Counted from the first letter of the stretch, positions 1-8,807 are shown. The stretch: 44,586 nucleotides of DNA from an uncultured Cytophagaceae bacterium (GCA_903898715.1 CAIUGL010000028.1:1-44586), one strand, 5' to 3'. Notes: a model not told the origin generated them from the sequence alone. Program-made: numbers and translations.

Positions 1-192
1 GCATTTAATTTACTCGGGGAAACCTTTACCATGTCTGACATACAAATGGTGTATGAGACAATTTTAGGAAAGAAATTAGTGCGGACAAATTTTCAGCGGA
101 AGATGTTAAGTTTAGATATTCTCGAGCGGATCGAAAAGAAATTCACCGGAGGGGCACACAAAGCGCCCTATTTATACCGCTTAAAATCGTAG
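1..192 (+). CDS. C-terminal end of a Nudix/winged-helix protein (partial)
   Basis: Frame 1 is open from the window edge to a TAG at 190-192, giving 63 residues of a protein whose start lies outside. The visible part begins LLGETFT..., continues with a helix pair (MSDIQMVYETILG, then FQRKMLSL) and ends with GGAHKAPYLYR. This is the pattern of the winged-helix domain that follows the Nudix fold in NrtR-like regulators and related ADP-ribose-type Nudix proteins of Bacteroidota. The Nudix box itself is not in the window, so whether it is an enzyme, a regulator of NAD or sugar genes, or both, cannot be decided. The family call is from memory of the motif; the reading frame is certain. Confidence 0.7.
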   Translation, partial: AFNLLGETFTMSDIQMVYETILGKKLVRTNFQRKMLSLDILERIEKKFTGGAHKAPYLYRLKS

Positions 193-212
193 GACTCGGA
201 TTCATGGTTTTA

Positions 213-245
213 AGCTTTGGCAATCCTTTGAGGTTTGCCAAAGCT
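213..245. repeat. 33-bp palindromic element, copy 1
   Basis: An 11-base arm (AGCTTTGGCAA, 213-223) pairs perfectly with its reverse complement at 235-245. The 11 bases between can pair further (CCT with AGG around a 3-base loop, after one T-T mismatch). A second copy lies at 25670-25702. This copy lies between two converging genes, the Nudix-type gene and yebC, 20 bases after the first stop codon. It has no clean T-run on either side, so it is not a convincing terminator. Confidence 0.75.
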
Positions 246-291
246 AAGGGGGAAAAGTGCTTTTTCCTATTCAAAAAATGAATACAACAAA

Positions 292-313
292 AAAGGCCAG
301 TTTCCTGGCCTTT
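292..313 (-). terminator. Rho-independent terminator of yebC
   Basis: A 9-bp stem (AAAGGCCAG with CTGGCCTTT) closes a 4-base loop. Read on the minus strand it follows the yebC stop directly and runs into a T-rich tract. Confidence 0.8.
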
Positions 314-317
314 AGCT

Positions 318-1034
318 TTATCCCATATTATGGTAGACGTTCTGCACATCGTCATCCTCCTCGAGTCGCTCGATGAGTTTTTCAACATCAGCAACCTGTG
401 CGTCAGATAATTCTTTCGTTTCATCAGGAATACGTTCGAAATCCGCACCCATTAATTCATAGCCTCGCTCCTCCAAAAATTTCTGTATCCCACCAAAAGC
501 CGTGAATTCGCCATAAATGTTGATTTGATTCGTCTCCTCATCTAAAAACACCTCGTCGCCACCTAAGTCAATCAACTCAAATTCCAATTCCTCCAAATCG
601 ATCTCCGGTTTGGCAGCAATTTTAAACACTGATTTACGGGTGAAGATGAAGTCCAACATCCCCGTAGTTCCTAAGGATCCGCCGCATTTGGTAAATGAAG
701 AACGTATATTGGCCACCGTGCGGTTAATGTTATCTGTGGTAGTTTCCACTAATATCGCAATGCCATGCTGGGCATATCCTTCATATACAATCTCTTTGTA
801 ATCCTCCTGGTCCTTGGACGTTGCCCGTTTGATGGCTCTTTCAACATTCTCCTTAGGCATATTAACAGCCTTTGCATTTTGAATGATGGCACGTAAACGC
901 GAATTGGACGTGGGATCACCACCACCCGCTTTCACGGCAATAACAATGTCCTTGCCAATTTTAGTGAAGGTTTTGGCCATTTGGCCCCAACGTTTAAACT
1001 TTCTCGCTTTTCGGAATTCGAAGGCTCTTCCCAT
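318..1034 (-). CDS. yebC: YebC/PmpR/TACO1-family regulatory protein
   Basis: A 238-residue protein of the usual family length that starts MGRAFEFRKARKFKRWGQMAKTF, a Bacteroidota form of the conserved YebC N-terminus. The core motifs GGGDPTSNSRLRAIIQNAKAVNMPKEN and the acidic C-terminal LIERLEEDDDVQNVYHN are family hallmarks. YebC proteins are cytoplasmic; members have been described as DNA-binding regulators and, more recently, as translation factors that help ribosomes through proline stretches. Which role applies here cannot be read from sequence. It is a single gene with its own minus-strand promoter (1059-1089) and terminator (292-313). Confidence 0.95.
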   Translation of the reverse strand: MGRAFEFRKARKFKRWGQMAKTFTKIGKDIVIAVKAGGGDPTSNSRLRAIIQNAKAVNMPKENVERAIKRATSKDQEDYKEIVYEGYAQHGIAILVETTTDNINRTVANIRSSFTKCGGSLGTTGMLDFIFTRKSVFKIAAKPEIDLEELEFELIDLGGDEVFLDEETNQINIYGEFTAFGGIQKFLEERGYELMGADFERIPDETKELSDAQVADVEKLIERLEEDDDVQNVYHNMG

Positions 1035-1058
1035 GGGTAGTCTCGGTTAAATATGGTG

Positions 1059-1089
1059 CAAAAATAATCAAGCCCCATAAGACCCACAA
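1059..1089 (-). promoter_or_regulatory. Bacteroidota-type promoter for yebC
   Basis: Minus strand: TATTTTTG (1059-1066) fits the -7 box TAnnTTTG, and a TTG (1087-1089) sits 20 bases upstream at the -33 position. The box is about 25 bases from the yebC ATG at 1034. Confidence 0.6.
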
Positions 1090-1108
1090 GTCCCTCACGA
1101 AAATAACT

Positions 1109-1116
1109 TATCTTTG
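1109..1116 (+). promoter_or_regulatory. -7 box upstream of the DUF5916 gene
   Basis: TATCTTTG matches the Bacteroidota -7 consensus TAnnTTTG and lies 28 bases before the ATG at 1144. I do not see a good -33 TTTG, so this rests on one box. Confidence 0.45.
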
Positions 1117-1143
1117 ATTTTCTGTTAGACCTATTTGAAACGT

Positions 1144-3378
1144 ATGAATCGACTGCTACTTCTCACCTGCTGGTTAATTGGCTTTATTCATGTCGCCAAT
1201 GCGCAAAAAATCAACGAACGTTTCCAAGTAAATATTAAAAAAAGCACGGGGCCTATTCGGGTCGACGGGATTTTGGATGAAAATGCGTGGTTGGAATCAG
1301 CAGCAGTTAGCGATTTCGTGATGTGTAATCCCTATGACTCTTTGTGTGCACAGGTTCGTACAGATGTCAAAATTGCGTATGACGACAAATACATCTATAT
1401 CTCAGCAGAATGTTTTTTGAAAGAGCCAGGAGCTTACGTAGTGGAATCGATGAAGCGGGATTTCGGCTTTGGCGTGAATGATAATTTTCTAGTCTTTATC
1501 GATACGTTTGAAGATAAAACGACCGGTTTTGCTTTCGGTGCTAATGCTGCAGGCGCGCAATGGGACGGCCAAATGTCGGAGGGATTTCGTGTCAATTTAA
1601 ATTGGGACAACAAATGGGAATCCGCGACCACATACAAAAAGGATTCATGGATTTTCGAGGCAGCCATTCCATTTAAGTCGATCCGGTATAAGGATAATAT
1701 CAAGCGCTGGGGCATCAACTTCTCTCGCTATGATTTAAAGGCCAAAGAAAAATCAGCTTGGGCGCCCGTACCACGTCAATTTCCCACCGCATCGCTCGCC
1801 TATGCTGGGGTACTTGTTTGGGATACGCCACCTCCAGCGCCCAAAAAGAATATCTCCGTTATTCCTTATACCCTTTCCGGTGTCTCAGCGAATTACCGTT
1901 CCGATAAGCCTACGGCTTTCCGGCAGCAATTTGGAGGGGATATCAAGGTGGCGATCAATTCTGGCTTGAATTTAGATATGACGATAAATCCAGATTTTTC
2001 GCAGGTGGATGTGGATCGCCAACAAACAAACTTGGATCGCTTTGAATTATTTTATCCCGAAAGAAGGCAGTTTTTTATCGAGAATTCGGACTTATTTGAT
2101 GGCTTTGGAACGGAAAATATTCGGCCATTTTTCTCCAGAAGAATTGGTTTAACAATCAATCCTCAAAATGGAAATTATGAGCAAACGCCCATTACCTACG
2201 GAGCCCGTTTGAGTGGTAAGCTTAATCAAGATTGGCGCATCGGCGCATTGAATGTCCAATCCGAGCGAATCGATGCGAAAGGTATCCCAACGCAAAATTA
2301 TTCGATGGTCGCTTTGCAGCGTAAGTTATTTGCACGCTCAAATTTTGGTATGTACATGGTTAATAAACAGTCATTTAGCACACCAGAATTGCAAAAAAAG
2401 TATGGTTTTCAATCCTATAACCGGGACGTTGGCTTTGAATATAACCTCGCGTCAGCCAATAATTTTTGGACTGGATCATTATTTTATGCCAAAACATTAA
2501 GTCCCTTAGACAAACCTAGAGATTTTTCGCAAGCAGCATCTTTGATCTATGGAGACAACAATTGGGTTTTCTCTATCAAGGAACAATGGGTAGGCGAGAA
2601 TTATAATCCAGAAACGGGATATGTTCCCCGCGTAAATTATTTTCAGGTACAGACAGATGGAGCTAAAATCTTCTATCCGAAGAATAAGTCCATCAACTTA
2701 TTTTATTCCTCATTAAAACTCATGACGCTGAACTTGTGGAATAATCAGGGTCAATATACGGACAACACGAGTTACGTGTCGTATGAGGGAACGATGAAGG
2801 ATCGGTCTACCTTTGGTGTTTATTTATCGTATGATTTTGTCAAGTTGCAAGATGATTTCGATGCGACCCGGATGCGAAAAGCGAAGGTGTTGAAAGGTAC
2901 CGAGCATGATTGGTATGCGTTAAACATGCGTTATGGTTCATCGCCTATCAAGTTATTCACGTATGCAATCACGTCACGTTTTGGTGGATATTTCGGGGAC
3001 GGTTGGCGTACCGGAATCACTGCAGATATCGGTTATCGATTCCAGCCATTCGGTGCCATATCGATGGCGGTAGATTATAACGACATTCAAAATGTGTACA
3101 TTCCTGCCACGGATAAAGTGGCAGCCAATAAAATCTCTTCGCAGTTTTGGATCATTCGTCCGAAAGTAGACATTACGTTTACGAATAAATTATTTTTTGC
3201 GACCTTCTTTCAGTTGAACCAACAAAACAATTTCATGAATCTATACATGCGCTTGCAATGGCGTTATAAGCCAGCTTCGGATTTATTTGTTGTTTATTCG
3301 GATAATTACAGTCCAAATAATTTTCAAATTCGTGATCGAACCGTAGTGTTGAAATTGAATTATTGGCTTAATTTGTAA
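1144..3378 (+). CDS. DUF5916 family secreted/outer-membrane protein with CBM9-like N-terminus
   Basis: About 744 residues. A signal peptide (MNRLLLLTCWLIGFIHVANAQ) supports the ATG at 1144 over the in-frame TTG at 1135. Residues about 35-215 resemble the family 9 carbohydrate-binding-like fold (PIRVDGILDENAWLESA, then DDKYIYISAECF), and the rest is the DUF5916 region, including NPDFSQVDVDRQQTNLDRFELFYPERRQFFIEN and FFSRRIG. The C-terminal half has alternating aromatic beta strands and ends in an aromatic/hydrophobic strand (LKLNYWLNL), as expected for an outer-membrane barrel. The family is common in Bacteroidota and its function is not established. The DUF2911 gene follows after 21 bases and is probably co-transcribed. 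Confidence 0.85.
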   Translation: MNRLLLLTCWLIGFIHVANAQKINERFQVNIKKSTGPIRVDGILDENAWLESAAVSDFVMCNPYDSLCAQVRTDVKIAYDDKYIYISAECFLKEPGAYVVESMKRDFGFGVNDNFLVFIDTFEDKTTGFAFGANAAGAQWDGQMSEGFRVNLNWDNKWESATTYKKDSWIFEAAIPFKSIRYKDNIKRWGINFSRYDLKAKEKSAWAPVPRQFPTASLAYAGVLVWDTPPPAPKKNISVIPYTLSGVSANYRSDKPTAFRQQFGGDIKVAINSGLNLDMTINPDFSQVDVDRQQTNLDRFELFYPERRQFFIENSDLFDGFGTENIRPFFSRRIGLTINPQNGNYEQTPITYGARLSGKLNQDWRIGALNVQSERIDAKGIPTQNYSMVALQRKLFARSNFGMYMVNKQSFSTPELQKKYGFQSYNRDVGFEYNLASANNFWTGSLFYAKTLSPLDKPRDFSQAASLIYGDNNWVFSIKEQWVGENYNPETGYVPRVNYFQVQTDGAKIFYPKNKSINLFYSSLKLMTLNLWNNQGQYTDNTSYVSYEGTMKDRSTFGVYLSYDFVKLQDDFDATRMRKAKVLKGTEHDWYALNMRYGSSPIKLFTYAITSRFGGYFGDGWRTGITADIGYRFQPFGAISMAVDYNDIQNVYIPATDKVAANKISSQFWIIRPKVDITFTNKLFFATFFQLNQQNNFMNLYMRLQWRYKPASDLFVVYSDNYSPNNFQIRDRTVVLKLNYWLNL

Positions 3379-3399
3379 AAATTTAAACGAAAACGTATT

Positions 3400-3909
3400 A
3401 TGAAAAAGTACTTGGTTATTTTAATGAGTGTGTTGAGTTTTGGTGCATTCGCGCAAAAAGCGCCAGCATCTCCACCAGCTGTTGTTATTCAAAAGGTGGG
3501 TAAGACCGAAGTAATGGTTAAGTATGCAAAGCCTTCTGTCAAAGGACGTTTGGTATTTGGTACAAAAGAGCAAAAAGCGATTGTTCCTTTCGGTGAAGTT
3601 TGGAGAACAGGTGCAAATGAGGCAACAACCATCGAATTTTCGAATGATGTGACGATTCAAGGAAAGCCGTTGGCAAAAGGTGTTTATTCCTTATTTTCAA
3701 TCCCTGGCCCTACAGAATGGACGATCATTTTTAATAGCGATCCAAAGCAATGGGGAGCTTACACGTACAAAGCTGAAAAAGATGTGTTACGTGTAACTGG
3801 AAAAGTTAGCGAGCATGCGATGACGGAGCAGTTCAACATCGGTGTATCTCCAGAAGGACAAATTACCTTTGATTGGGATAAATCATCTGTTTCGATCTAT
3901 GTGAAATAA
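3400..3909 (+). CDS. DUF2911 domain protein, exported
   Basis: A 169-residue protein with a signal peptide (MKKYLVILMSVLSFGAFAQ) followed by a single DUF2911 domain. Typical elements are VKYAKPSVKGRLVFG, VPFGEVWRTGANEATTIEFS and LAKGVYSLFSIPGPTEWTIIFN. The family is widespread in Bacteroidota, is periplasmic or secreted, and has no known function. It follows the DUF5916 gene by 21 bases and ends at a strong terminator, so the two form a likely two-gene unit. Confidence 0.9.
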   Translation: MKKYLVILMSVLSFGAFAQKAPASPPAVVIQKVGKTEVMVKYAKPSVKGRLVFGTKEQKAIVPFGEVWRTGANEATTIEFSNDVTIQGKPLAKGVYSLFSIPGPTEWTIIFNSDPKQWGAYTYKAEKDVLRVTGKVSEHAMTEQFNIGVSPEGQITFDWDKSSVSIYVK

Positions 3910-3928
3910 GTGATTCAAATTCTTTTTA

Positions 3929-3957
3929 AAAGCGACTCCAAAAGGGTCGCTTTTTTT
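3929..3957 (+). terminator. Terminator after the DUF2911 gene
   Basis: The stem AAAGCGAC...GTCGCTTT, extended inward by a T-G wobble and a C-G pair, has an A-rich loop and is followed by seven T residues. Confidence 0.85.
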
Positions 3958-4031
3958 ATTGCTTAATTTCTTTTGTTTCCCTATTTTTACCCAATTGTGA
4001 GGTTTGCCTCTATCATGTATAACGTACTCCT

Positions 4032-4400
4032 ATGAAAAAAGTATTGATCGCCGAAGATAGTTCTGTCATTCAAAATTTAGCGCGTAAAATTTTAGAATTT
4101 CAAAATTTTGAGATTCACGCCGTTAAAAATGGTCAGCAAGTGTTAGACGAATTAGCCAAAGCTGATTTTGACGTGCTTTTATTAGATATCAATATGCCCG
4201 TTATGGATGGAATGGATTGCGCTAAAGCCGTACGTGCGCTAGCTGATACCAAAAAATCCAAAATCCCGATGATCGCCATTACGGGAAATGCGCGCAATTA
4301 TTCCATGGAAGATTTCAAAGCCGTGGGTTTCGATGATTTCTTGGCCAAGCCACTTAATTTTGATGCGCTCGTTTCGACTGTTAAGTCACTAACGGAATAA
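4032..4400 (+). CDS. Stand-alone CheY-like response regulator
   Basis: A single receiver domain of 122 residues with no output domain. The acidic pair is E8/D9, the phosphate-accepting aspartate is D52 (in LLLDINMPVMDG), the conserved Thr is T84 (AITGNA) and the conserved Lys is K106 (LAKPLNF). All residues needed for phosphorylation are present. Such proteins pass a phosphate or bind a partner; no histidine kinase lies nearby, so the partner is unknown. The MBL-fold hydrolase begins 4 bases after its stop and the HAD gene follows that, suggesting one transcript. Confidence 0.92.
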   Translation: MKKVLIAEDSSVIQNLARKILEFQNFEIHAVKNGQQVLDELAKADFDVLLLDINMPVMDGMDCAKAVRALADTKKSKIPMIAITGNARNYSMEDFKAVGFDDFLAKPLNFDALVSTVKSLTE

Positions 4401-4404
4401 TTCG

Positions 4405-5175
4405 ATGACCCAGATCCAGGCAAGGTTTCTGGGTACCGGGACCTCTCAAGGGATTCCGATGATTGCCTGTACATGTGAAGTTTGTCGTTCCACTGATCCT
4501 TGCGATCAGCGCCTCCGTGTTTCCATGCATATTGAAACCGAAGGCAAAAGTTTTATAATTGATACGGGGCCTGATTTTCGCCAACAAATCTTACGGGCGG
4601 GTATTCAGCATGTGGATGCCGTTTTATATACCCACGAACATAAGGATCATACCGCCGGGATGGATGATATTCGGGGATTTAATTATGCCCAAAAGTCGAG
4701 TATTCCTTTGTATGCACAAGCACCCGTTATCGAGCAATTGAAGCGCGAATTTGCCTATGCATTTGCTGAAGATAAATACCCAGGTGTGCCTGAAATCGAG
4801 GTGCATGAAATTGAAAATCAGCCATTTACGATTGCGGGTGTTACCATCACGCCCATTTTAGTTAAGCATTATTATTTAGATGTACTAGGCTTTCGTTTTG
4901 GCGATTTTACCTACATCACGGATGCCAATTTTATCTCCGATGAAGAGCTAGAAAAAGTCAAAGGATCTAAAGTCCTGGTGATTAATGCCCTTCGAAAAAC
5001 AACGCATATTTCGCATTTTACCCTCGACGAAGCACTCGAGGTGATTGATAAAATCAAGCCAGAAAAGGCTTATATAACCCATATCAGTCACATGATGGGT
5101 TTACATGCAGCGGTGGAAAAAGAATTGCCGGCGCATGTACATTTGGCCTATGATGGATTGACTTTAGCGGTATAA
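4405..5175 (+). CDS. MBL-fold metal-dependent hydrolase, PhnP-like
   Basis: A 256-residue metallo-beta-lactamase-fold protein. The metal-binding motif HEHKDH is at residues 77-82, preceded by IIDTGPDFRQQ. A CxCxxC group at residues 22-27 matches the extra zinc site of PhnP-type cyclic phosphodiesterases. Further metal ligands are likely in ILVKHYY, ITDANF and THISHMMG. PhnP cleaves cyclic ribose phosphates in phosphonate breakdown, but no phosphonate gene is near, so the substrate here is open. It sits in a tight row between the response regulator (4-base gap) and the HAD gene (3-base gap). Confidence 0.88.
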   Translation: MTQIQARFLGTGTSQGIPMIACTCEVCRSTDPCDQRLRVSMHIETEGKSFIIDTGPDFRQQILRAGIQHVDAVLYTHEHKDHTAGMDDIRGFNYAQKSSIPLYAQAPVIEQLKREFAYAFAEDKYPGVPEIEVHEIENQPFTIAGVTITPILVKHYYLDVLGFRFGDFTYITDANFISDEELEKVKGSKVLVINALRKTTHISHFTLDEALEVIDKIKPEKAYITHISHMMGLHAAVEKELPAHVHLAYDGLTLAV

Positions 5176-5178
5176 CTC

Positions 5179-5829
5179 ATGAATTTTCAAGCAGTACTTT
5201 TTGATATGGATGGTGTGGTGGTGGATAACTTGCCCTATCACGTAGACGCTTGGTTGCTTTTTTGTGAACGCAAACAAATCCCATTGACCCGAGAGATTTT
5301 TTACCAAGAGTTAAACGGGATGAATTCCAAAGATACTTTTGAATGGTTTTATAAGCGGGAATTGTCGCGTGCCGAAGTGGAGGTACTCGAGGAAGAAAAA
5401 GAGCTTATTTACCGGGCATTTTATCGGGATCATCTCAAACCAGCTCCAGGTCTATTGACATTCCTCAAAGATCTGCGAGACCAAGGCATTAAAACTGCGT
5501 TAGCTACTTCAGCTGGCCCTGGGAATATTGATTTCATCGTGGACGGTTTAGGTATTCGAGATCAATTCGATGCGATTATCGGCGGTGCAGAGGTAAGCAA
5601 AGGAAAGCCAGATCCTGAAATTTATCTGAAGGCAGCTAGCTTATTAAGCGTGGACCCAGTGGATTGTTGGGTTATCGAAGATTCTTTACAAGGTATTGCC
5701 GCAGGTCAAGCTGCCGGGATGCGTGTAGTCGGAATGAGTACTTCGCATACTCCCGCGGAATTAGCGCATACGGATTTGGTTCGGCCCGACTTTATGCAGT
5801 TGTTTGAGACATTAGTTAATTTTCATTAA
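5179..5829 (+). CDS. HAD-superfamily phosphatase/mutase, beta-phosphoglucomutase-like
   Basis: A 216-residue HAD protein with the nucleophile motif FDMDGVVVDN (D9 and D11), a helical cap (about residues 17-85), motif II ATSAGPGN, the lysine region GGAEVSKGKPDPEIYL and motif IV VIEDSLQGIAAGQAAGM. This is the layout of the subfamily that includes beta-phosphoglucomutase, sugar-phosphate phosphatases and phosphoglycolate phosphatase. The exact substrate cannot be assigned. It starts 3 bases after the MBL-fold gene and is probably translated from the same mRNA. Confidence 0.88.
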   Translation: MNFQAVLFDMDGVVVDNLPYHVDAWLLFCERKQIPLTREIFYQELNGMNSKDTFEWFYKRELSRAEVEVLEEEKELIYRAFYRDHLKPAPGLLTFLKDLRDQGIKTALATSAGPGNIDFIVDGLGIRDQFDAIIGGAEVSKGKPDPEIYLKAASLLSVDPVDCWVIEDSLQGIAAGQAAGMRVVGMSTSHTPAELAHTDLVRPDFMQLFETLVNFH

Positions 5830-5849
5830 TGCGTACTTAATTTTATACC

Positions 5850-8774
5850 ATGAATAGATTTTACTTTTTCGTGCTTGTTTTTTGCTGTGTGGCAGGATCT
5901 GTCTTGGGGCAAAAAAGCTTCCCAATGGAGTTTAAGCCGGGCCAACAAGTCGAAGAGTATACGCCAGAGAAGTCGGGGATTCACCGGGAATTGCCAGCAG
6001 GTTATTCGCAGCGAATCCTAGAGGAGGCAAAAAATCGGGCAGCCATGGCCACTTTTGCCACTACAGGGACGCAAAGTTCAACTCAGGTTCTTGTTTCGTA
6101 TGATACGCCACCGCCGGCCAACGTAAAAGCGGTGTTCGAAAAAGCTGCAGCGGTATGGGCCAATACACTTACTTCAGATGTCCCGATTCAGATTTTTGTT
6201 CGTTGGCGCTCATTAGCCCAAGGTGTTTTAGGTAGCGCAGGCGCATCTACCGCAGTACGTAATTTTGCAGGTGCTCAACGCCTGAATACCTGGTACCCCA
6301 TCGCATTGGCCGAAAAGATGTCTCACCGCAATTTGAATGGTACAGATCCTGATGTGGTGGCGACCTTTAATTCGGATTTTTCGGATTGGTATATTGGAAC
6401 GGATGGCGCACCTACGGTCAGCCAAATAGATCTTTATTCGGTTGTTTTGCATGAATTTGGACACGGCCTCGGATTTATAGGGGAGTTAGGTTTAAGTGAT
6501 GATCAGAGCAAAGGTGAATACGGTCTTCCCGGGATTTTCGATCAATTTATTCAAAACTCAGCAGGGATTTCAGTGACGGATACCATTCAGATTCCGAATC
6601 CATCTACCGCCTTAAAGACAGCGATTACGTCGCCTAATCTTCAATTAGTGTCACCTAAGATTCTACAGAATAATTCGCGTGCCAATGCTATTTTATATTC
6701 GCCGCGTACTTATTCAGCTGGATCCAGTGTGTACCACGTAGATCAAGCGACCTATAAAGTAGGAGATCCAAATTCCTTAATGACACCTCAGATTGCCCGA
6801 GGTGAAGTTACGCCGCAAGTTGGCCCAATCGTCACCTCCGCCTTTGCTGATTTTGGTTGGTATTCCACCAATATCATTGCCACAGACTTACCTGATTCGG
6901 AAAACACGACCTCAGATATCTCCATTTCTGCCACGGTGTATTCGGATACCTTACTGGCCGAAAATTCAGTCAAATTAATGTTGTCCATCGATAAAAGTAT
7001 TTTATCGGCCACGTCCATGCCCCTAACCCGAGCAGGCAATGTGTATACTTATAAATTACCTCCAGCGGCAGGGAATCGCACAATTAGGTATTATTGGATG
7101 GCCAACGAGGCATCAGGTAAAAAAGTAACTACGCCCGCCGAAGCACCTGTGATAGCGAATACGAATTTTGGCAGTTTTTACCAATTTGCGATTGGTGCGG
7201 ATACGGTTAAGCCAAAAGTGGCGTATGCAAACCGACTGAACTACATATTTTCTTCACAGACTACAGTTCCGTTGACAACGCTTTTGGCATCTGATAATAT
7301 CGGCCTGAGCGCGGTTTACATGGAATATGCAATCAATAATGGGCCGCTAAAGCGTAAAGATTTTCAATTGGTTGCAGGTACGACTACGAGTTTTTCAAAT
7401 GCATTCAATTTTACCGCGGGCGAAATTAAAGCGGGAGACGTCATTACCTATCGGGTGATTGTGCAAGATGCTGCCAAAATAGTCAATACCGTGTCAAGCC
7501 CGAGTTCGGGTTTTTTTGAGATTAAAGTGCTGGGTATTTTGTCCACGGAAACTACCTACATACAATCGTTTGATTCGAATTCAACGGATTTCTATTTGAA
7601 GGGTATGAGTATCGGAAGGGCTGCTGGATTTTCAACATCCGCATTGCAAACGGCGCATCCGTATGCTGATGGTTCAGAGGAATCGTATGATGGAGGCAAT
7701 GGAACCGATCGGTTTACGAATTCAGATGCTGTTTTGCTTAAGCCTATCAAGTTAAATGCGAATAAATCCATCATGACTTTTGACGAGATTGTCTTGGTGG
7801 AGCCTGGAGATACGGGTGAACCGTTTTTAAATTCAAACGGAACTATTAACCGGAGTTTCTTTGATTATGTCATCGTTCAAGGGTCCAATGATGGTGGATT
7901 AACCTGGTTTAATTTTACGAATGGTTGGGATTCAAATGCGAGTTCCATCTGGTTAAATGCCTGGAATAGTGCAGTAGATAATGAGGGAAATTCAACCACA
8001 ACGCCCACAGCTGCACTGATCAGAAGTCGTGAAATCAATTTACTTTCCTCTGGGAAGTTTAAATCTGGTGATCAAGTGCTGATACGTTTCCGTTTACATG
8101 CAGATGTAGGCGCACATGGCTGGGGTTGGTCCGTTGACAATTTGAAGATTCAAGAGCCCATCATCCCCGTCGATGTAGATAAAGATGGCGTTGATGATTC
8201 GATTGATAAATGTTTGGGTACAGCCCCAGGTGACAAAGTAGATGCGAATGGCTGTTCTGAAGTCCAAAAATGTGCATTCAATGTGCCATTTTTATTTAAG
8301 CAGTCGGAGCAAGTGCTTGCTGTTACTTCGGAGTATCCAGGAGTAACCTTCATTTGGTTCCGAAATGGAAATGTGATTCCAGGTATAAATTCATCTACTT
8401 TGACCACCACCGAGCCGGGAGTTTACACCGTAAAAGCGCAGGTGACTGCTGTGTGTGCGACTGGTTTATCGAATGCGATTACCATTGTTATTTTGAGTAA
8501 TGAGCCGAGTGCGTTAGGGGCTGGTGTTACGCTGAGTCCAAACCCAACCAATGGTCGTCTGCGTGTGCAAGCTAGCTTGGCGCCTGATGAACGCAGTGTT
8601 ATGTTACGTGTATTGGATATGCAGGGGAAAGTGATGCTACGTCCGGAGTCTATTCTTGTTGAAGGCCAACTAGATTATTTGTTGGACCTAAGTGAACAAG
8701 CAGCAGGTTCGTATTTCATAGAGCTTAGAACGGAAAAACGGGTGATTAATCGGCGCGTGATTTTGGTGAAATAG
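5850..8774 (+). CDS. Large secreted metalloprotease-like protein with T9SS sorting domain
   Basis: 974 residues beginning with a signal peptide (ending near VLGQ, residue 21). Residues about 75-335 form a zinc-peptidase-like domain with HEFGHGLGF at 201-209. The middle carries beta-sandwich-like segments and a lectin or jelly-roll-like stretch (about 570-770). DVDKDGVDDSIDKC is a thrombospondin type 3/calcium-binding-like repeat, followed by an Ig-like/PKD-like segment with FIWFRNGNVIPGINSSTL. The last about 80 residues (LSPNPTNGRL..., GSYFIELRT, INRRVILVK) are a type A sorting domain, which sends proteins through the type IX secretion system to the surface or outside. In metzincins a histidine follows the Gly of HExxHxxGxxH; here that position is G211, so the third zinc ligand and the catalytic activity are uncertain. 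Confidence 0.8.
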   Translation: MNRFYFFVLVFCCVAGSVLGQKSFPMEFKPGQQVEEYTPEKSGIHRELPAGYSQRILEEAKNRAAMATFATTGTQSSTQVLVSYDTPPPANVKAVFEKAAAVWANTLTSDVPIQIFVRWRSLAQGVLGSAGASTAVRNFAGAQRLNTWYPIALAEKMSHRNLNGTDPDVVATFNSDFSDWYIGTDGAPTVSQIDLYSVVLHEFGHGLGFIGELGLSDDQSKGEYGLPGIFDQFIQNSAGISVTDTIQIPNPSTALKTAITSPNLQLVSPKILQNNSRANAILYSPRTYSAGSSVYHVDQATYKVGDPNSLMTPQIARGEVTPQVGPIVTSAFADFGWYSTNIIATDLPDSENTTSDISISATVYSDTLLAENSVKLMLSIDKSILSATSMPLTRAGNVYTYKLPPAAGNRTIRYYWMANEASGKKVTTPAEAPVIANTNFGSFYQFAIGADTVKPKVAYANRLNYIFSSQTTVPLTTLLASDNIGLSAVYMEYAINNGPLKRKDFQLVAGTTTSFSNAFNFTAGEIKAGDVITYRVIVQDAAKIVNTVSSPSSGFFEIKVLGILSTETTYIQSFDSNSTDFYLKGMSIGRAAGFSTSALQTAHPYADGSEESYDGGNGTDRFTNSDAVLLKPIKLNANKSIMTFDEIVLVEPGDTGEPFLNSNGTINRSFFDYVIVQGSNDGGLTWFNFTNGWDSNASSIWLNAWNSAVDNEGNSTTTPTAALIRSREINLLSSGKFKSGDQVLIRFRLHADVGAHGWGWSVDNLKIQEPIIPVDVDKDGVDDSIDKCLGTAPGDKVDANGCSEVQKCAFNVPFLFKQSEQVLAVTSEYPGVTFIWFRNGNVIPGINSSTLTTTEPGVYTVKAQVTAVCATGLSNAITIVILSNEPSALGAGVTLSPNPTNGRLRVQASLAPDERSVMLRVLDMQGKVMLRPESILVEGQLDYLLDLSEQAAGSYFIELRTEKRVINRRVILVK

Positions 8775-8807
8775 CCAGGTGGTTTTTTCCTTGCGAAGCT
8801 TTTTAAT

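Noticed and set aside
249-266. Hairpin GGAAAA...TTTTCC as a terminator of the Nudix-type gene
   Set aside because: The stem is A/T-dominated and weak, and the T-run is inside the stem; it may add to termination but cannot be called.
1135-1143. TTG start for the DUF5916 gene
   Set aside because: The ATG at 1144 gives a cleaner signal peptide and a common start codon.
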